DNA of 64,000 bases from Oscillibacter sp. (GCA_003539495.1 DPPB01000012.1:1-64000); one strand, 5' to 3'; shown: positions 42,701 through 52,497, numbered from the stretch's first letter. The notes: generated by a model from the letters alone, not told the origin. Translations and numbers: made by a program.

Positions 42701-43371
42701 GCGTATATTCCGTGGCCGTGGACGGCCCGTCCGGAGCAGGCAAAAGCACGCTGAGCAAGGCTGTGGCCAAGGAGCTGGGCATTGTATATGTGGACACCGG
42801 CGCCATTTACCGCAGCATTGGCTACTATATTTACAAAAACGGCATGGATCCCAAAGACGCCGCGGCGGTGGTGGCCGTGCTGCCGCAGATCCGGGTGGAC
42901 ATGCGCTACAGCGATGATGGATTGCAGCATATGCTCCTCAATGGAGAGGATGTAACGGAGCAGATCCGGCTGCCGGAGATCTCCATGTATGCCTCCGCTG
43001 TATCCGCTATCCCGGCGGTGCGTACTTTTTTACTGGAAATGCAGCGGGATATGGCCCGGCGCAGCAGCGTCATTATGGATGGCCGGGATATCGGCACCGT
43101 GGTGCTGCCTCAGGCCCAGGTGAAGATATTCCTCAGCGCCGACGTGGAGGTGCGGGCCCGCCGCCGGACTATGGAGCTGGAGCGGCGGGGGACGCCAAAG
43201 CCCTATGAGCAGGTGCTGGAGGAAATGAAGGCACGGGATTGGGCGGACAGCCACCGGGCGGCAGCACCGCTGCAGGCGGCCGCAGACGCCGTGACAGTGG
43301 ACACAACCCATATGGATTTTCAACAGAGCATGGACGCCATTTTACAGGAGATCAGAAAGCGGGTCAGATAA
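42697..43371 (+). CDS. cmk: Cytidylate kinase
   Basis: 224 residues. P-loop DGPSGAGKST, VDTGAIYRSIGYY, MDGRDIGTVVLP and the ARRRTMELERRG lid region. Phosphorylates CMP and dCMP with ATP. The order cmk-plsC-ispH-rpsA is widely conserved in Clostridia. Its stop shares a base with the plsC start. Confidence 0.95.
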   Translation: MSVYSVAVDGPSGAGKSTLSKAVAKELGIVYVDTGAIYRSIGYYIYKNGMDPKDAAAVVAVLPQIRVDMRYSDDGLQHMLLNGEDVTEQIRLPEISMYASAVSAIPAVRTFLLEMQRDMARRSSVIMDGRDIGTVVLPQAQVKIFLSADVEVRARRRTMELERRGTPKPYEQVLEEMKARDWADSHRAAAPLQAAADAVTVDTTHMDFQQSMDAILQEIRKRVR

Positions 43372-43976
43372 TGAGCAGCAAGTATTTTGCCACCGTATAT
43401 GATATTGTGAAGCCTATTGCCACCTTCCTGCACCCTATCCGGGTGGAGGGGCTGGAGAACGTGCCCAAGGAAGGGCCTGTGCTGCTGTGCCCCAACCACA
43501 GCAGCAACTGGGATCCTATTTTGCTTATTTGCGCCCTGGGACGGGAGGCAAACCTGCAGATCATGGGGAAGAACCAGCTGTTTAAGATCCCCATTCTGCG
43601 CACGTTCCTGCGGAAAATGGGTGTATTCCCCGTGGACCGGGACCACTCCGACATCGGCGCGGTAAAAAGGTCCATCCAGGCCCTGAAGGATGGGTTTATG
43701 CTGATGGTGTTTCCTGAAGGGACCCGGGTGCGCAAAAAGAACCGTGGGGCACGGCCCAAGGGCGGCGTAGCCATGATGGCCATCCGGGCCGGAGCCAAGC
43801 TGATGCCCATTTATATCGGGACGAAAAAGCGGCTGTTTGCCAAGGTGCCTATTATTTTCGGCAAGCCCTTTACACCGGCATACACAGGGCGAAAGGGAAC
43901 TGTTGAGGAATACCAGGCCAACGCCGACGAGGTGATACGCCGGGCGTATGAATTAGGGGGAGAGACATGGACGTAA
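43371..43976 (+). CDS. plsC: 1-acyl-sn-glycerol-3-phosphate acyltransferase
   Basis: 201 residues from ATG 43371; the frame extends upstream into cmk but homology begins here. HX4D motif NHSSNWD, glycerol-phosphate binding VFPEGTR, and GVAMMAIRAGAKLMPIYI. Makes phosphatidic acid at the membrane. The next gene starts ten bases before its stop. Confidence 0.92.
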   Translation: MSSKYFATVYDIVKPIATFLHPIRVEGLENVPKEGPVLLCPNHSSNWDPILLICALGREANLQIMGKNQLFKIPILRTFLRKMGVFPVDRDHSDIGAVKRSIQALKDGFMLMVFPEGTRVRKKNRGARPKGGVAMMAIRAGAKLMPIYIGTKKRLFAKVPIIFGKPFTPAYTGRKGTVEEYQANADEVIRRAYELGGETWT

Positions 43977-45916
43977 TGGTGGCGCAGAGCGCCGGATTCT
44001 GCTACGGCGTAAAGCGGGCGGTGGACATGGCTCGGGACACAGCGCACCGGGGAGAGCCCTGCGTGATGCTGGGCAGCATTATCCACAATGCCAACGTGGT
44101 GGCGGAGTTGGAGGCACTGGGGATGCGCAAGGCGGAATCCTGGCAGGAGGTCCTGCCCGGCGAAACGGTGGTCATCCGCTCCCACGGGGAGAAAAAAGAG
44201 GTTTTTGAAAAGCTGGAGGAGCTGGGCGCCCGGTGCGTCAACGCTACCTGCCCCAATGTGCTGCGTATCCAGCAGCTTGTGGCCCAGGCCCAGGAGGAGG
44301 GGAGGACGCCCCTTATCATCGGCGAGCCCCATCACCCGGAGGTCATGGGTGTGGCCAGCTGGTCGGAGCGGTCGGTAATCCTGCCGGGACCGGCAGAGCT
44401 GGAAAAATGGCTGGCGGAGGACGAAAGCCGCCGGGCTTTACCCCTAACGGCGGCGGCACAAACTACCTGTGTACGAACAATTTGGGAAAGTTCTAAAGAA
44501 ATTTTAAAAAAACAGTGTACAAATGCAAAAATCTTTGATACAATATGTAATGCTACGCATAGGCGTCAAGCGGAGGCGGCCGATCTGGCGGCCAAAGTAG
44601 ACGTTATGGTCGTTGTTGGAGACCGGAAAAGTGCCAATACCAAGCATTTAGCGGAGATTTGCAGGGAGAAATGCGGACGGGTTGTTCAGATTGAACGGGC
44701 CGGTGAGCTCTCGTCAGACCTTTTTGAAGGATGTCTTGTGGCAGGTCTAACGGCCGGTGCATCTACGCCTGCGGGCATCATTAAGGAGGTATATACAACG
44801 ATGAGCGAAGAAATCAAGAACATGGAATCCACCGAGGAGAGCTTCGAGGAACTGCTGGAAAAATCTTTTAAAACTTTAAATACAGGAGAGAAGGTAACCG
44901 GTATTGTGACGGCAGTCGGCCCCACCGAGGTCCAGGTTGACCTGGGCTGCAAGCAGGCTGGCTATATCGCCGTGGATGAGCTGAGCGCTGATCCTAACGT
45001 CAAGCCCGAGGATGTGGTGAAGGTCGGCGATGAGATCGAGACCTACATCATCCGCGTTAACGACGTGGAGGGCTACGCTATGCTCTCAAAGAAGCGTCTG
45101 GACGCTGTGAAGGTTTGGGAGGATATCGAGAAGGCCCGTGAGGAGAAGACCACCCTGGAGGGTAAGGTCACCGAGGAGAACAAGGGCGGCATTGTCGTCA
45201 ATGTCAAGGGCGTGCGCGTGTTCGTGCCCGCTTCCCAGAGCGGCCAGCCCCGTGGCGCTGATCTCAGTGAGATGATCGGGCAGACCGTTTCTCTGCGTAT
45301 CACCGAGGTCAACCGTGCCCGCCGCCGCGTGGTGGGTTCCATCCGTGCGGTGCAGTTTGAGGCCCGTCAGGCTGCCCAGGCTGCCATTTGGGAGAGCATC
45401 GAGGTGGGTAAGCACTATACCGGCACCGTGAAATCCATGACCAGCTACGGCGTGTTTGTGGACATTGGCGGCGTGGATGGTATGGTACATATCTCTGAGC
45501 TGTCCTGGTCCCGCATTAAGAATCCCGCTGAGGTGGTTTCTGTGGGCGATACCCTGGATGTGTACGTCATTTCCTTCGATCCCGAGAAGCACAAGATCTC
45601 CCTGGGTGTGAAGGATCGCTCCTGCAATCCTTGGGATAAGTTTATGGAGACCTATCATGTGGGCGACGTGGCCAACGTGCGCATCGTGAAGCTGATGACC
45701 TTCGGCGCTTTCGCTGAGGTCGTTCCCGGTGTGGATGGCCTGATCCACATTTCCCAGATCGCTGACCGCCGCATCGAGAAGCCCGGTGATGTGCTGTCCG
45801 AGGGCCAGATGGTGGATGCTAAGATCACCGCTATCGATGAGGAGAAGCAGAAAATCTCCCTGTCCATCCGCGCCCTGCTGGGCGACCATGAGGCCGAGGC
45901 CGAGGACGAGGAATAA
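43967..45916 (+). CDS. ispH-rpsA: Fused HMBPP reductase (IspH) and ribosomal protein S1
   Basis: 649 residues. Residues 1-278 are IspH: iron-sulfur cysteines in SAGFCYGVKRA, NATCPNV and VAGLTAGASTPAG-side (the third in EGCLVAGLT), and HGEKKEVFE. It makes IPP and DMAPP. Residues 279-649 carry four S1 RNA-binding domains (for example YGVFVDIGGVDGMVHISELSW). This fusion is known in Clostridia. Inside the gene there is a ribosome binding site with in-frame ATG 44801 and a promoter-like sequence at 44516, which would allow S1 to be made separately. Codon use becomes more biased after 44801. Confidence 0.93.
   Translation: MDVMVAQSAGFCYGVKRAVDMARDTAHRGEPCVMLGSIIHNANVVAELEALGMRKAESWQEVLPGETVVIRSHGEKKEVFEKLEELGARCVNATCPNVLRIQQLVAQAQEEGRTPLIIGEPHHPEVMGVASWSERSVILPGPAELEKWLAEDESRRALPLTAAAQTTCVRTIWESSKEILKKQCTNAKIFDTICNATHRRQAEAADLAAKVDVMVVVGDRKSANTKHLAEICREKCGRVVQIERAGELSSDLFEGCLVAGLTAGASTPAGIIKEVYTTMSEEIKNMESTEESFEELLEKSFKTLNTGEKVTGIVTAVGPTEVQVDLGCKQAGYIAVDELSADPNVKPEDVVKVGDEIETYIIRVNDVEGYAMLSKKRLDAVKVWEDIEKAREEKTTLEGKVTEENKGGIVVNVKGVRVFVPASQSGQPRGADLSEMIGQTVSLRITEVNRARRRVVGSIRAVQFEARQAAQAAIWESIEVGKHYTGTVKSMTSYGVFVDIGGVDGMVHISELSWSRIKNPAEVVSVGDTLDVYVISFDPEKHKISLGVKDRSCNPWDKFMETYHVGDVANVRIVKLMTFGAFAEVVPGVDGLIHISQIADRRIEKPGDVLSEGQMVDAKITAIDEEKQKISLSIRALLGDHEAEAEDEE
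44516..44544 (+). promoter_or_regulatory. Internal promoter candidate for S1
   Basis: TGTACA (44516-44521), 17-base spacer, TACAAT (44539-44544), inside an AT-rich patch within the otherwise GC-rich ispH part. Confidence 0.45.
44783..44803 (+). promoter_or_regulatory. Internal ribosome binding site and in-frame start of S1
   Basis: AAGGAGG at 44783-44789 and ATG at 44801-44803, which is codon 279 of the fused frame and the first residue of the S1 part (MSEEIKN). A separate 371-residue S1 could be made from here. Confidence 0.65.
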
Positions 45917-45931
45917 TCCAGGATTTGTAAA

Positions 45932-45966
45932 AGAATCCGGCACCCGTTTGGGTGCCGGATTTTTTG
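45932..45966 (+). terminator. ispH-rpsA terminator
   Basis: AATCCGGCACCC-GTTT-GGGTGCCGGATT with T6. Confidence 0.9.
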
Positions 45967-46030
45967 CGCTTTTTGCGGTGTCACCACCTCTGCCCGGCAC
46001 ATAAAATATGGCATGAGGAGGAATGGCAGC

Positions 46031-46282
46031 ATGGAATATGTGATCTTTATTGCCCGCTCCGTGACCCAGGCGCAGCGCATGATGCGCACCCTGGAGGCGT
46101 ATGGGATCTGGGCAAAAATATTCCGGGCTCCGGTGGGGCTGACGGAGTTCGGCTGCAGCTATGCGGTGAAAATTCGTAAAGATAAGCTCGGCCAGGCCAT
46201 GGATTGCCTGCGGCAGGGCGGCCTGGCACCGCTGTCTGTGCACGAGAAAACGGAAAGCGGTTATCGCGAGGTGAGGGCATGA
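46031..46282 (+). CDS. DUF3343, putative Se/S carrier-like protein
   Basis: 83 residues from ATG 46031 with AGGAGGAATGGC upstream. The DUF3343 fold is seen as YVIFIARSVTQAQRMMRTLEAYG and EFGCSYAVKI, where a Cys stands at the usual place (FGCSYAV). The family is described as selenium/sulfur carrier-like. Its stop overlaps the start of a cysteine desulfurase-like gene, so the two are translationally coupled and likely act together. Confidence 0.82.
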   Translation: MEYVIFIARSVTQAQRMMRTLEAYGIWAKIFRAPVGLTEFGCSYAVKIRKDKLGQAMDCLRQGGLAPLSVHEKTESGYREVRA

Positions 46283-47421
46283 TCTATCTGGACAGCGGGG
46301 CGACTACCCTGGAGAAACCGCCGGCCGTGGCCCGGGCCATGGCTCAGGCAGTGGGGGAGATGTCCTCTCCGGGACGGGGAAACTATCCGGCCTCCCAAAA
46401 GGCGGCCCGGACGGCCTATGATTGCCGGGAAGCGGCGGCAGAGCTATTCCATGTTCCGGCGCCGGAGCAGGTGATCTTCACCTGCAATGCCACTCATGGA
46501 TTGAACATCGCTATCCGCACTTTGGTGCGCCCGGGCTGCCGGGTGGCAGTGAGCGGATACGAGCATAACGCTGTGACTCGGGTGCTGCACAGCATCCCGG
46601 GGGTGGAGATCATGGTGGCGGATGCCCCGCTGTTCCGGCCGGAGCAGACGCTGGAGGGGTTTCACACAGCCCTGCGGCGGGGAGTGGATGCGGTGATCTG
46701 CAACCATGTGTCCAATGTATTCGGGTGTGTGCAGCCGGTGGAGGAACTGGCGGGCCTGTGCAGGCGGACACATACACCGTTCATAGTGGATGCCTCCCAA
46801 TCGGCAGGCATCCTGCCGGTGCTGCTGGCGGATTGGGGAGCGGCCTTTGTGGCTATGCCCGGGCACAAGGGGCTCTATGGCCCACAGGGTACAGGCCTGC
46901 TGCTTTGCGGCGCGGAAGCAAGTCCGCTGCTTTACGGGGGCACCGGGAGCGCCTCCCGCAGGCAAACTATGCCTATCGATCTGCCGGACCGGCTGGAGGC
47001 GGGGACGCACAACATGCCGGGCATTGCGGGACTACTGGAGGGGCTCCGGTTTGTCAGCCATGCCGGGGTGGAGCGGATTGCCCAATGGGAGAGGCGGCTG
47101 ACGCGGCGGGCAGAGGAAGGGTTGGCACGGCTGCCGGGTGTGGAGGTCTTTGCGGATAAAACAGGACAGGGTCAGACGGGAGTGCTGTCCTTCTGCGTAA
47201 AGGGGATGGATTGTGAGCAGGTCGGGGAGGAGCTGGCCCGGCGGCAGATCGCCGTGCGGGCAGGGCTGCACTGTGCGCCCCTGGCTCATCGCACTGCCGG
47301 AACACTGGAATCGGGAACCATACGCATCAGCCCATCGGTTTTCAATACGGAGGGACAGATCAACTTCTTTTTGCGGGAAATGAGGGAGATTCTGCGGGAA
47401 AATACTAAGAAATCCGTATAG
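46279..47421 (+). CDS. Cysteine desulfurase-like aminotransferase class V
   Basis: 380 residues from ATG 46279. MIYLDSGATTLEKP at the start, PLP lysine in MPGHKGLYGPQGTG, histidine in GYEHNAVTRVL, and the active-type cysteine in RAGLHCAPLAH. It is a paralogue of the gene at 22997. Coupling to DUF3343 suggests delivery of sulfur or selenium to that carrier. No selD, selA or xanthine-dehydrogenase genes are in the window to decide which. Confidence 0.85.
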   Translation: MIYLDSGATTLEKPPAVARAMAQAVGEMSSPGRGNYPASQKAARTAYDCREAAAELFHVPAPEQVIFTCNATHGLNIAIRTLVRPGCRVAVSGYEHNAVTRVLHSIPGVEIMVADAPLFRPEQTLEGFHTALRRGVDAVICNHVSNVFGCVQPVEELAGLCRRTHTPFIVDASQSAGILPVLLADWGAAFVAMPGHKGLYGPQGTGLLLCGAEASPLLYGGTGSASRRQTMPIDLPDRLEAGTHNMPGIAGLLEGLRFVSHAGVERIAQWERRLTRRAEEGLARLPGVEVFADKTGQGQTGVLSFCVKGMDCEQVGEELARRQIAVRAGLHCAPLAHRTAGTLESGTIRISPSVFNTEGQINFFLREMREILRENTKKSV

Positions 47422-47427
47422 TTTCTG

Positions 47428-47456
47428 TTGCTTTTTTCGGAGAATATATATATAAT
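47428..47456 (+). promoter_or_regulatory. Promoter of cdaAR
   Basis: TTGCTT (47428-47433), 17-base spacer, TATAAT (47451-47456). Confidence 0.75.
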
Positions 47457-47500
47457 GAATATTACCTATGGCATTTAATTGTACCGGAAAGGAGCAGACT

Positions 47501-48388
47501 GTGGATTCTATCATTTCTGTGCTGCAAAGCGCATGGCGATACATCATGCTGGTCCGGATCACGGATGTGCTGGATGTGGCTATCATGTCCTTTGCAATCT
47601 ACAAGCTGTTGAGCCTGGTGCGTAGTACACGCGCCGAAAATATATTCAAGGGCATTGTGATTTTCATTGTGGCCCTGTGGCTGTCGTCCCTGCTGAATTT
47701 GCGGGGCATCAACTATATTCTCAGTTACGTGGTTGAGTGGGGCGTTTTGGCCCTGTTCATTGTTTTCCAGCCGGAGCTGCGGCGTGGCCTGGAGCAGTTG
47801 GGCAGTAAGAATATCCGTCTGGTACGGCTGCTGTCCCCGGAGCAGCACTCAACAGAGCTGGAAAAAGCCATTGACCAGACCGTGCTGGCCTGCATGGAGA
47901 TGTCAAAGACCCGGACGGGCGTTTTGATCGTTTTTGAGCGCAGCATGATGCTCAACGATATGCTCCGCAGCGGTACAACGCTTGATGCGGCGGTATCCAG
48001 CGAGCTGCTGAAGAATATTTTCTTCGTAAAGGCACCTATGCACGACGGCGCCGTTATCATCCGCAATGGGCGGATTTTAGGCGCCGGGTGCATGCTGCCG
48101 CTGTCGAAAAATGTGAATCTAAGCCGGGATCTGGGCATGCGCCACCGGGCGGGCATTGGTATGAGCGAAAACTCCGACGCGGTGGTGGTGATCGTTTCCG
48201 AAGAGACAGGCTCTATTTCCGTGGCCATCGGCGGGATGCTCAAGCGGCATCTAATGCCCGAAACCCTGTCCAAGCTGCTGAAAAACGAGCTGATGCCCGC
48301 CCCGGAGCAGGAGACGGATACCCGAAAAGACTCACCATGGCTCTTGCGGCGTATCCACCAAAAGAAGGGAGGCGACGAGAATGAGTAA
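47501..48388 (+). CDS. cdaA: Diadenylate cyclase
   Basis: 295 residues from GTG 47501 after AAAGGAG; an earlier ATG at 47468 has no such site. Three N-terminal membrane helices, then the DAC domain with MHDGAVII and GMRHRAGIGMSENSD. It makes c-di-AMP from two ATP. c-di-AMP controls potassium and osmotic balance. It overlaps cdaR by eight bases. The glmM gene that often follows cdaR is not here. Confidence 0.95.
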   Translation: MDSIISVLQSAWRYIMLVRITDVLDVAIMSFAIYKLLSLVRSTRAENIFKGIVIFIVALWLSSLLNLRGINYILSYVVEWGVLALFIVFQPELRRGLEQLGSKNIRLVRLLSPEQHSTELEKAIDQTVLACMEMSKTRTGVLIVFERSMMLNDMLRSGTTLDAAVSSELLKNIFFVKAPMHDGAVIIRNGRILGAGCMLPLSKNVNLSRDLGMRHRAGIGMSENSDAVVVIVSEETGSISVAIGGMLKRHLMPETLSKLLKNELMPAPEQETDTRKDSPWLLRRIHQKKGGDENE

Positions 48389-49637
48389 GAAACGCAAAGC
48401 GGTGCGCATCGCCTTATCCATTTTGGCCGCCATCGCCATCTGGCTGTATGTGGACCTCGTGCGCCAACCCAGCGTGCCTATGAAGGTGAAGGACATTCCC
48501 GTGGAATTTGCCGGGGAGAGCACTACCCTGGCAGACAAGGGCTTAATGCTGCTGTCGGGCTATGACACCACCATCGACCTGACATTGAAGGGTCCCCGCC
48601 GTCAGCTTTGGCAGATTGACAAGGATGACATTCGCATTGTGGTGGACACCAGTACCATTACTGAGGTGGGCGCCCAAAGCCTGACCTACCAGGTGGTCTA
48701 TCCGGACGGCGTATCGAAAAATTCTATCTCCGTGGATTGGGCCAGTGCATACCGGGTGACGGTGACGGTAGGTGAACTGTACTCCACGGAGGTGCCGATC
48801 CAGTGCGAGGTAGTAGGCACTCCCAAGAAGGGATTCTATGCCGAGGAGCCGATCCTGGATATAGACAAGGTCCTGCTTCACGGCCAGCGTGACGATCTGG
48901 TGAACATCAGCTACGCCAAGCTGACGGTGGATATAAGCGACACGGATAAATCCTATGAAAACGCAGTGGGCTTTACCCTATATGACTACAATGACATTGC
49001 TGTGGATAATTCGGCTATTCGCCCGGCTGTGAAGCTGGTGCAGGTGAAAGTGCCGGTGAAGACCACCAAGGAGGTGCCGCTGGAGATTGTGGTGAAGGAG
49101 TCGGCGGGCTCTACGCTGGAGCAGACCAGCTATACCATCTCGCCTAAGTCTGTTACCCTGGCGGGCGAAAAGGACGTATTGGACGCTATCAACTCCATTG
49201 CGTTGGATACTGTGTATCTGCAGGATATTTCCCAGTCGCAGACGCTGTATTATGAGATTATCCCACCGGAGAATACGGAGCTGGTTGGCGACAATCAAAG
49301 TGCTACGGTGACATTCACCGTGACGGGCGTTACGGAGAAAACCGTGACCGTGAATCAGTTTATTGTGGAGCGGGTGCGGGAAGGCTTTAGAGGCCAGTGC
49401 ACCACAGAGAGTATTCAGGTGACTATCCGGGGGCTGACAGATGAAATCGCCGCTATCACCGATGGACAGGTTGTGGCGGTAGTGGATTTCAGCAAGCTGA
49501 GCACAGCCGGTGAATACACGCTGCCGGTGAACATCGTGGTGAACGGCTATGACCATATCAGTGCCAAGGGCAACTATCAGGTGAATGTGCGGCTGGATCC
49601 CGACGGAGCCGGCGAAAGCGAAGGGGACAATACATGA
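48381..49637 (+). CDS. cdaR: YbbR-domain regulator of diadenylate cyclase
   Basis: 418 residues. One N-terminal membrane helix (VRIALSILAAIAIWLYVDLV) and four YbbR repeats outside the membrane, with the recurrent 'LxGxxxxL..I..V' pattern (LKGPRRQLWQIDKDDI, LHGQRDDLVNI, LAGEKDVLDAI, IRGLTDEIAAI). It modulates CdaA. Overlaps both neighbours, so a cdaA-cdaR-rseC run is likely. Confidence 0.9.
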   Translation: MSKKRKAVRIALSILAAIAIWLYVDLVRQPSVPMKVKDIPVEFAGESTTLADKGLMLLSGYDTTIDLTLKGPRRQLWQIDKDDIRIVVDTSTITEVGAQSLTYQVVYPDGVSKNSISVDWASAYRVTVTVGELYSTEVPIQCEVVGTPKKGFYAEEPILDIDKVLLHGQRDDLVNISYAKLTVDISDTDKSYENAVGFTLYDYNDIAVDNSAIRPAVKLVQVKVPVKTTKEVPLEIVVKESAGSTLEQTSYTISPKSVTLAGEKDVLDAINSIALDTVYLQDISQSQTLYYEIIPPENTELVGDNQSATVTFTVTGVTEKTVTVNQFIVERVREGFRGQCTTESIQVTIRGLTDEIAAITDGQVVAVVDFSKLSTAGEYTLPVNIVVNGYDHISAKGNYQVNVRLDPDGAGESEGDNT

Positions 49638-50038
49638 CTCAGATTGCAACTGTAAAAAGAAAGCTGGAGCCGGGCTTTGTGGAGATCTCCGTGCCCCGCA
49701 AGTCCGCCTGCGGACATGATTGCGAGGAGTGCGCCGGCTGTGGCATGACCGGGGCGGCTATTCAGGCCCGGGCCAGCGACCCCATTGGCGTGGAGACGGG
49801 GGATAAGGTGGTGGTCCAGAGCGAGACAAAAAAGCTGCTGGGCGTGGCGGCACTGGTTTATTTGCTGCCGGTGATCGGCTTTCTGCTGGGATACTTCCTG
49901 TCGGCGGGGCTTGCGGAGGACACACGCTACATCATCGCCATTGCCGCTGCTGCTGTCAGCTTCATGCCCAGCGTATTCTATGACCGATATGCCAAACGGC
50001 ATGAGGTGTTGACTTATACCATTGTGCGCCTGTTCTGA
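49634..50038 (+). CDS. RseC/SoxR-reducing-system family membrane protein
   Basis: 134 residues. A cysteine cluster KSACGHDCEECAGCG near residue 25 fits an iron-sulfur or redox site. Two membrane helices follow (LLGVAALVYLLPVIGFLLGY and YIIAIAAAAVSFMPSVFY). The family (RseC) is tied to electron transfer to SoxR or with Rnf in other bacteria. The partner here is unknown. It shares one base with the DUF5685 start. Confidence 0.87.
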   Translation: MTQIATVKRKLEPGFVEISVPRKSACGHDCEECAGCGMTGAAIQARASDPIGVETGDKVVVQSETKKLLGVAALVYLLPVIGFLLGYFLSAGLAEDTRYIIAIAAAAVSFMPSVFYDRYAKRHEVLTYTIVRLF

Positions 50039-50934
50039 TGTTTGGATATGTACACATCTCTCCGGATAAGCTAAACGGAGAGGAGCAACAGCTATATCGG
50101 GCGTGCTACTGTGGCCTGTGCCACACGCTCGGAAGGCGCTATGGTGTGTTTGCCCGGATGATCTTGAATTACGACCTGGTATTTCTGGCGATGCTCCTGT
50201 CTGACGGAGAGGCACCGGGGTGCGGCCGAAGACGGTGTTTGATCCATCCGATTCACCCCAGGTGCTTCTGTGAAGAGACGCAGGCCCTGGACGCGGCGGC
50301 AGATGTGAGCGTGCTGCTGACCTGGTGGCAGCTGCGGGACGGTGTGGCAGATCATGGATTTTGGGGCGGATGGAAGTACAGATTTCTGTCCCTGCTTCTG
50401 CACCGGGCGTACCAAAAGGCAAAAGCGCGGCAGCCGGAGCTGGATAAACGAATCCAAACGAATCTGGACAAGCTATCGGCTCTGGAGCGAGAAAAATGCG
50501 CCATTCCGGATGAGGCGGCGGACACCTTTGCACTGCTGCTGCGGGACATGGCAGCCTTGTCACCCCCGGGTACAAAGCGTCGGGTGCTGGAGGAAATGCT
50601 GTACCATTTGGGGCGATGGATCTACCTGGTGGATGCGCTGGACGACCTGAAGGAGGATAGCAGAAGCGGCAGCTACAACCCCCTGCTGCAGCGCTATGGG
50701 ACCCGGGACGGGGCCTTGCGGCCAGAGGACCGGGAGCGGGTGGCGGCGACGCTGGATGCGTCCATCCGCACCATGGCAGCGGCCTTCGAGCTGGCTGATT
50801 TTGGCTGCTGGAGGAGGATTATTGAAAGCGTTGTTTATGAGGGACTGTATGCGGTGGGCAACGCCGTGCTTAACGGGACCTTTCAAAAGTATACAAGAAA
50901 CAGAAAAAGCCAAAGGAAAGGCAGGACCCAATAA
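50038..50934 (+). CDS. DUF5685 family protein
   Basis: 298 residues, cytosolic. Begins [12 protein letters not shown] and has cysteines in [17 protein letters not shown] and [15 protein letters not shown], a possible metal site. The middle [18 protein letters not shown] has a DDxxD-like acidic stretch seen in all-alpha proteins. The function is unknown. It is commonly found beside a DnaJ-domain gene, as here, where it overlaps by one base. Confidence 0.82.
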   Translation: MFGYVHISPDKLNGEEQQLYRACYCGLCHTLGRRYGVFARMILNYDLVFLAMLLSDGEAPGCGRRRCLIHPIHPRCFCEETQALDAAADVSVLLTWWQLRDGVADHGFWGGWKYRFLSLLLHRAYQKAKARQPELDKRIQTNLDKLSALEREKCAIPDEAADTFALLLRDMAALSPPGTKRRVLEEMLYHLGRWIYLVDALDDLKEDSRSGSYNPLLQRYGTRDGALRPEDRERVAATLDASIRTMAAAFELADFGCWRRIIESVVYEGLYAVGNAVLNGTFQKYTRNRKSQRKGRTQ

Positions 50935-51587
50935 TGCGTGACCCCTATGAGGTGCTGGGTGTACCCAGCTCCGCTACAGATGAAGAAGTGAAAAAGGCCT
51001 ACCGGAACCTGGCCCGGAAGTATCATCCGGACAATTATCATGACTCGCCCCTGGCCGATGTGGCCCAGGAAAAGATGAAGGAGATCAACGAGGCCTACGA
51101 GGAAGTGCAGTCCATGCGCAAAAATGGCGGCGCAGGGCAGAGCTCTTATGGCGGCTACGGGCGCAATCCTTATGGACAGAACCCCTATGGCGCCTATGGC
51201 GGCGGCTACGGCGGCGACCCGGCCTTTGCCCGGGTGCGCATGAGCATCGCCCAGGGAGAGCTGAACCTGGCCGAGGAGCTGCTCAACGCCATGAGTGACC
51301 ACAACGCCGAGTGGAATTTCCTAAAGGGCGCTATTTGCTACCGCAGGGGTTGGATGGACGAGGCCAAGCGATACTATGAAACTGCCGTGCAGATGAACCC
51401 CAACAATCCGGAATATCGGCGTGCGCTGGACATTCTGGAGGGGCAGGGGACTACCTATCGGCCCAATGGCTACGGAAACCGGTCCACCGCCGTATTCGGG
51501 GGCGACACCTGCACCCGGATATGCGGCGCGCTGATTTGCGTGAACTGCCTGGCCGGTGCTGGCGGACGGTTTATCTATTGCTGCTGA
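50934..51587 (+). CDS. DnaJ-domain protein with TPR-like C-terminus
   Basis: 217 residues. J domain at residues 3-65 with the HPD motif in KYHPDN. A glycine/tyrosine-rich linker follows (about 66-100; [16 protein letters not shown]). Then two TPR-like helices ([21 protein letters not shown] and [18 protein letters not shown]) and a short cysteine-rich hydrophobic tail ([13 protein letters not shown]). It lacks the DnaJ zinc domain, so it is a co-chaperone of restricted use. The tail may attach it to a membrane or bind metal. Confidence 0.85.
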   Translation: MRDPYEVLGVPSSATDEEVKKAYRNLARKYHPDNYHDSPLADVAQEKMKEINEAYEEVQSMRKNGGAGQSSYGGYGRNPYGQNPYGAYGGGYGGDPAFARVRMSIAQGELNLAEELLNAMSDHNAEWNFLKGAICYRRGWMDEAKRYYETAVQMNPNNPEYRRALDILEGQGTTYRPNGYGNRSTAVFGGDTCTRICGALICVNCLAGAGGRFIYCC

Positions 51588-51608
51588 GATAATAGAGGAG
51601 GAGTGAAT

Positions 51609-52487
51609 ATGGTCAGAAGTATGACCGGCTATGGCCGCGCAAAGCAGGAGCGCAACGGACGGAGTATTACCGTGGAGGTGCGCTCTGTGAATAACCGCTA
51701 TTTGGATTGCACGGTGAAAATGCCGAGAGCTTATATTTTCGCCGAGGATGCCATGAAAGCACTGGTGCAGAAGTCCATTTCCCGGGGAAAGGTGGACGTG
51801 TTTGTCACCATGGATGCCGTGGAGGCGGATCAGACGGTGGTGCAGGTCAATGAGCCGCTGGCAAGGAGCTACTATGAGGCCCTAACCCGGCTGCAGAAAA
51901 TGTTTGTGCTGTCCAATGACCTGTCACCGGTGGCACTGGCGAAATTACCTGATGTGCTGACGGTAACTAAGGCGGAGGAGGATTTGGAGATGATCTCTGC
52001 CGACATTTGCGCCGTGCTGGAGGAGGCCTTGGCCGCCCACCGGCAGATGCGCTCCGTGGAGGGCGAAAAGCTATGCCAGGACATTGCGGGCAGGGCGGAC
52101 ACCATCGAAACCGTTGTGGGCAAGGTGGAGGAGCGCTCCCCCCAGACTGTGGCTGAGTACCGGGATAGGCTGGAGACAAAAATGCGGGAGGTGCTGCAAT
52201 CTACTACCATTGATGAGAGCAGGGTCCTGACCGAGGCGGCTATTTTTGCTGACAAGATCGCCGTGGACGAGGAAACGGTTCGGCTGCGGAGCCATTTGGC
52301 GCAGCTGCGCACCATGCTATCAGGAGATGAGCCGGTGGGGCGAAAGCTGGACTTCCTCATCCAGGAGGTGAACCGGGAGTGCAACACCATCGGCTCCAAA
52401 TGCAACGATCTGACTATCGCCCGGGATGTGGTGAACATGAAGGCTGAGGTGGAGAAGATCCGCGAGCAGGTGCAGAACATTGAGTGA
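51609..52487 (+). CDS. yicC: YicC-type endoribonuclease family protein
   Basis: 292 residues from ATG 51609 with GAGGAGGAG. N-terminal [11 protein letters not shown] and [14 protein letters not shown]-terminal [20 protein letters not shown] are diagnostic. E. coli YicC cleaves small RNA. In spore formers the homologue YloC is linked to stationary phase and sporulation. First gene of the conserved yicC-remA-gmk-rpoZ-priA run. Confidence 0.92.
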   Translation: MVRSMTGYGRAKQERNGRSITVEVRSVNNRYLDCTVKMPRAYIFAEDAMKALVQKSISRGKVDVFVTMDAVEADQTVVQVNEPLARSYYEALTRLQKMFVLSNDLSPVALAKLPDVLTVTKAEEDLEMISADICAVLEEALAAHRQMRSVEGEKLCQDIAGRADTIETVVGKVEERSPQTVAEYRDRLETKMREVLQSTTIDESRVLTEAAIFADKIAVDEETVRLRSHLAQLRTMLSGDEPVGRKLDFLIQEVNRECNTIGSKCNDLTIARDVVNMKAEVEKIREQVQNIE

Positions 52488-52497
52488 GGGACGACGG

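Noticed and set aside
45086..46243. 385-codon open frame on the minus strand
   Set aside because: Shadow of the S1 part of ispH-rpsA, running across its terminator.
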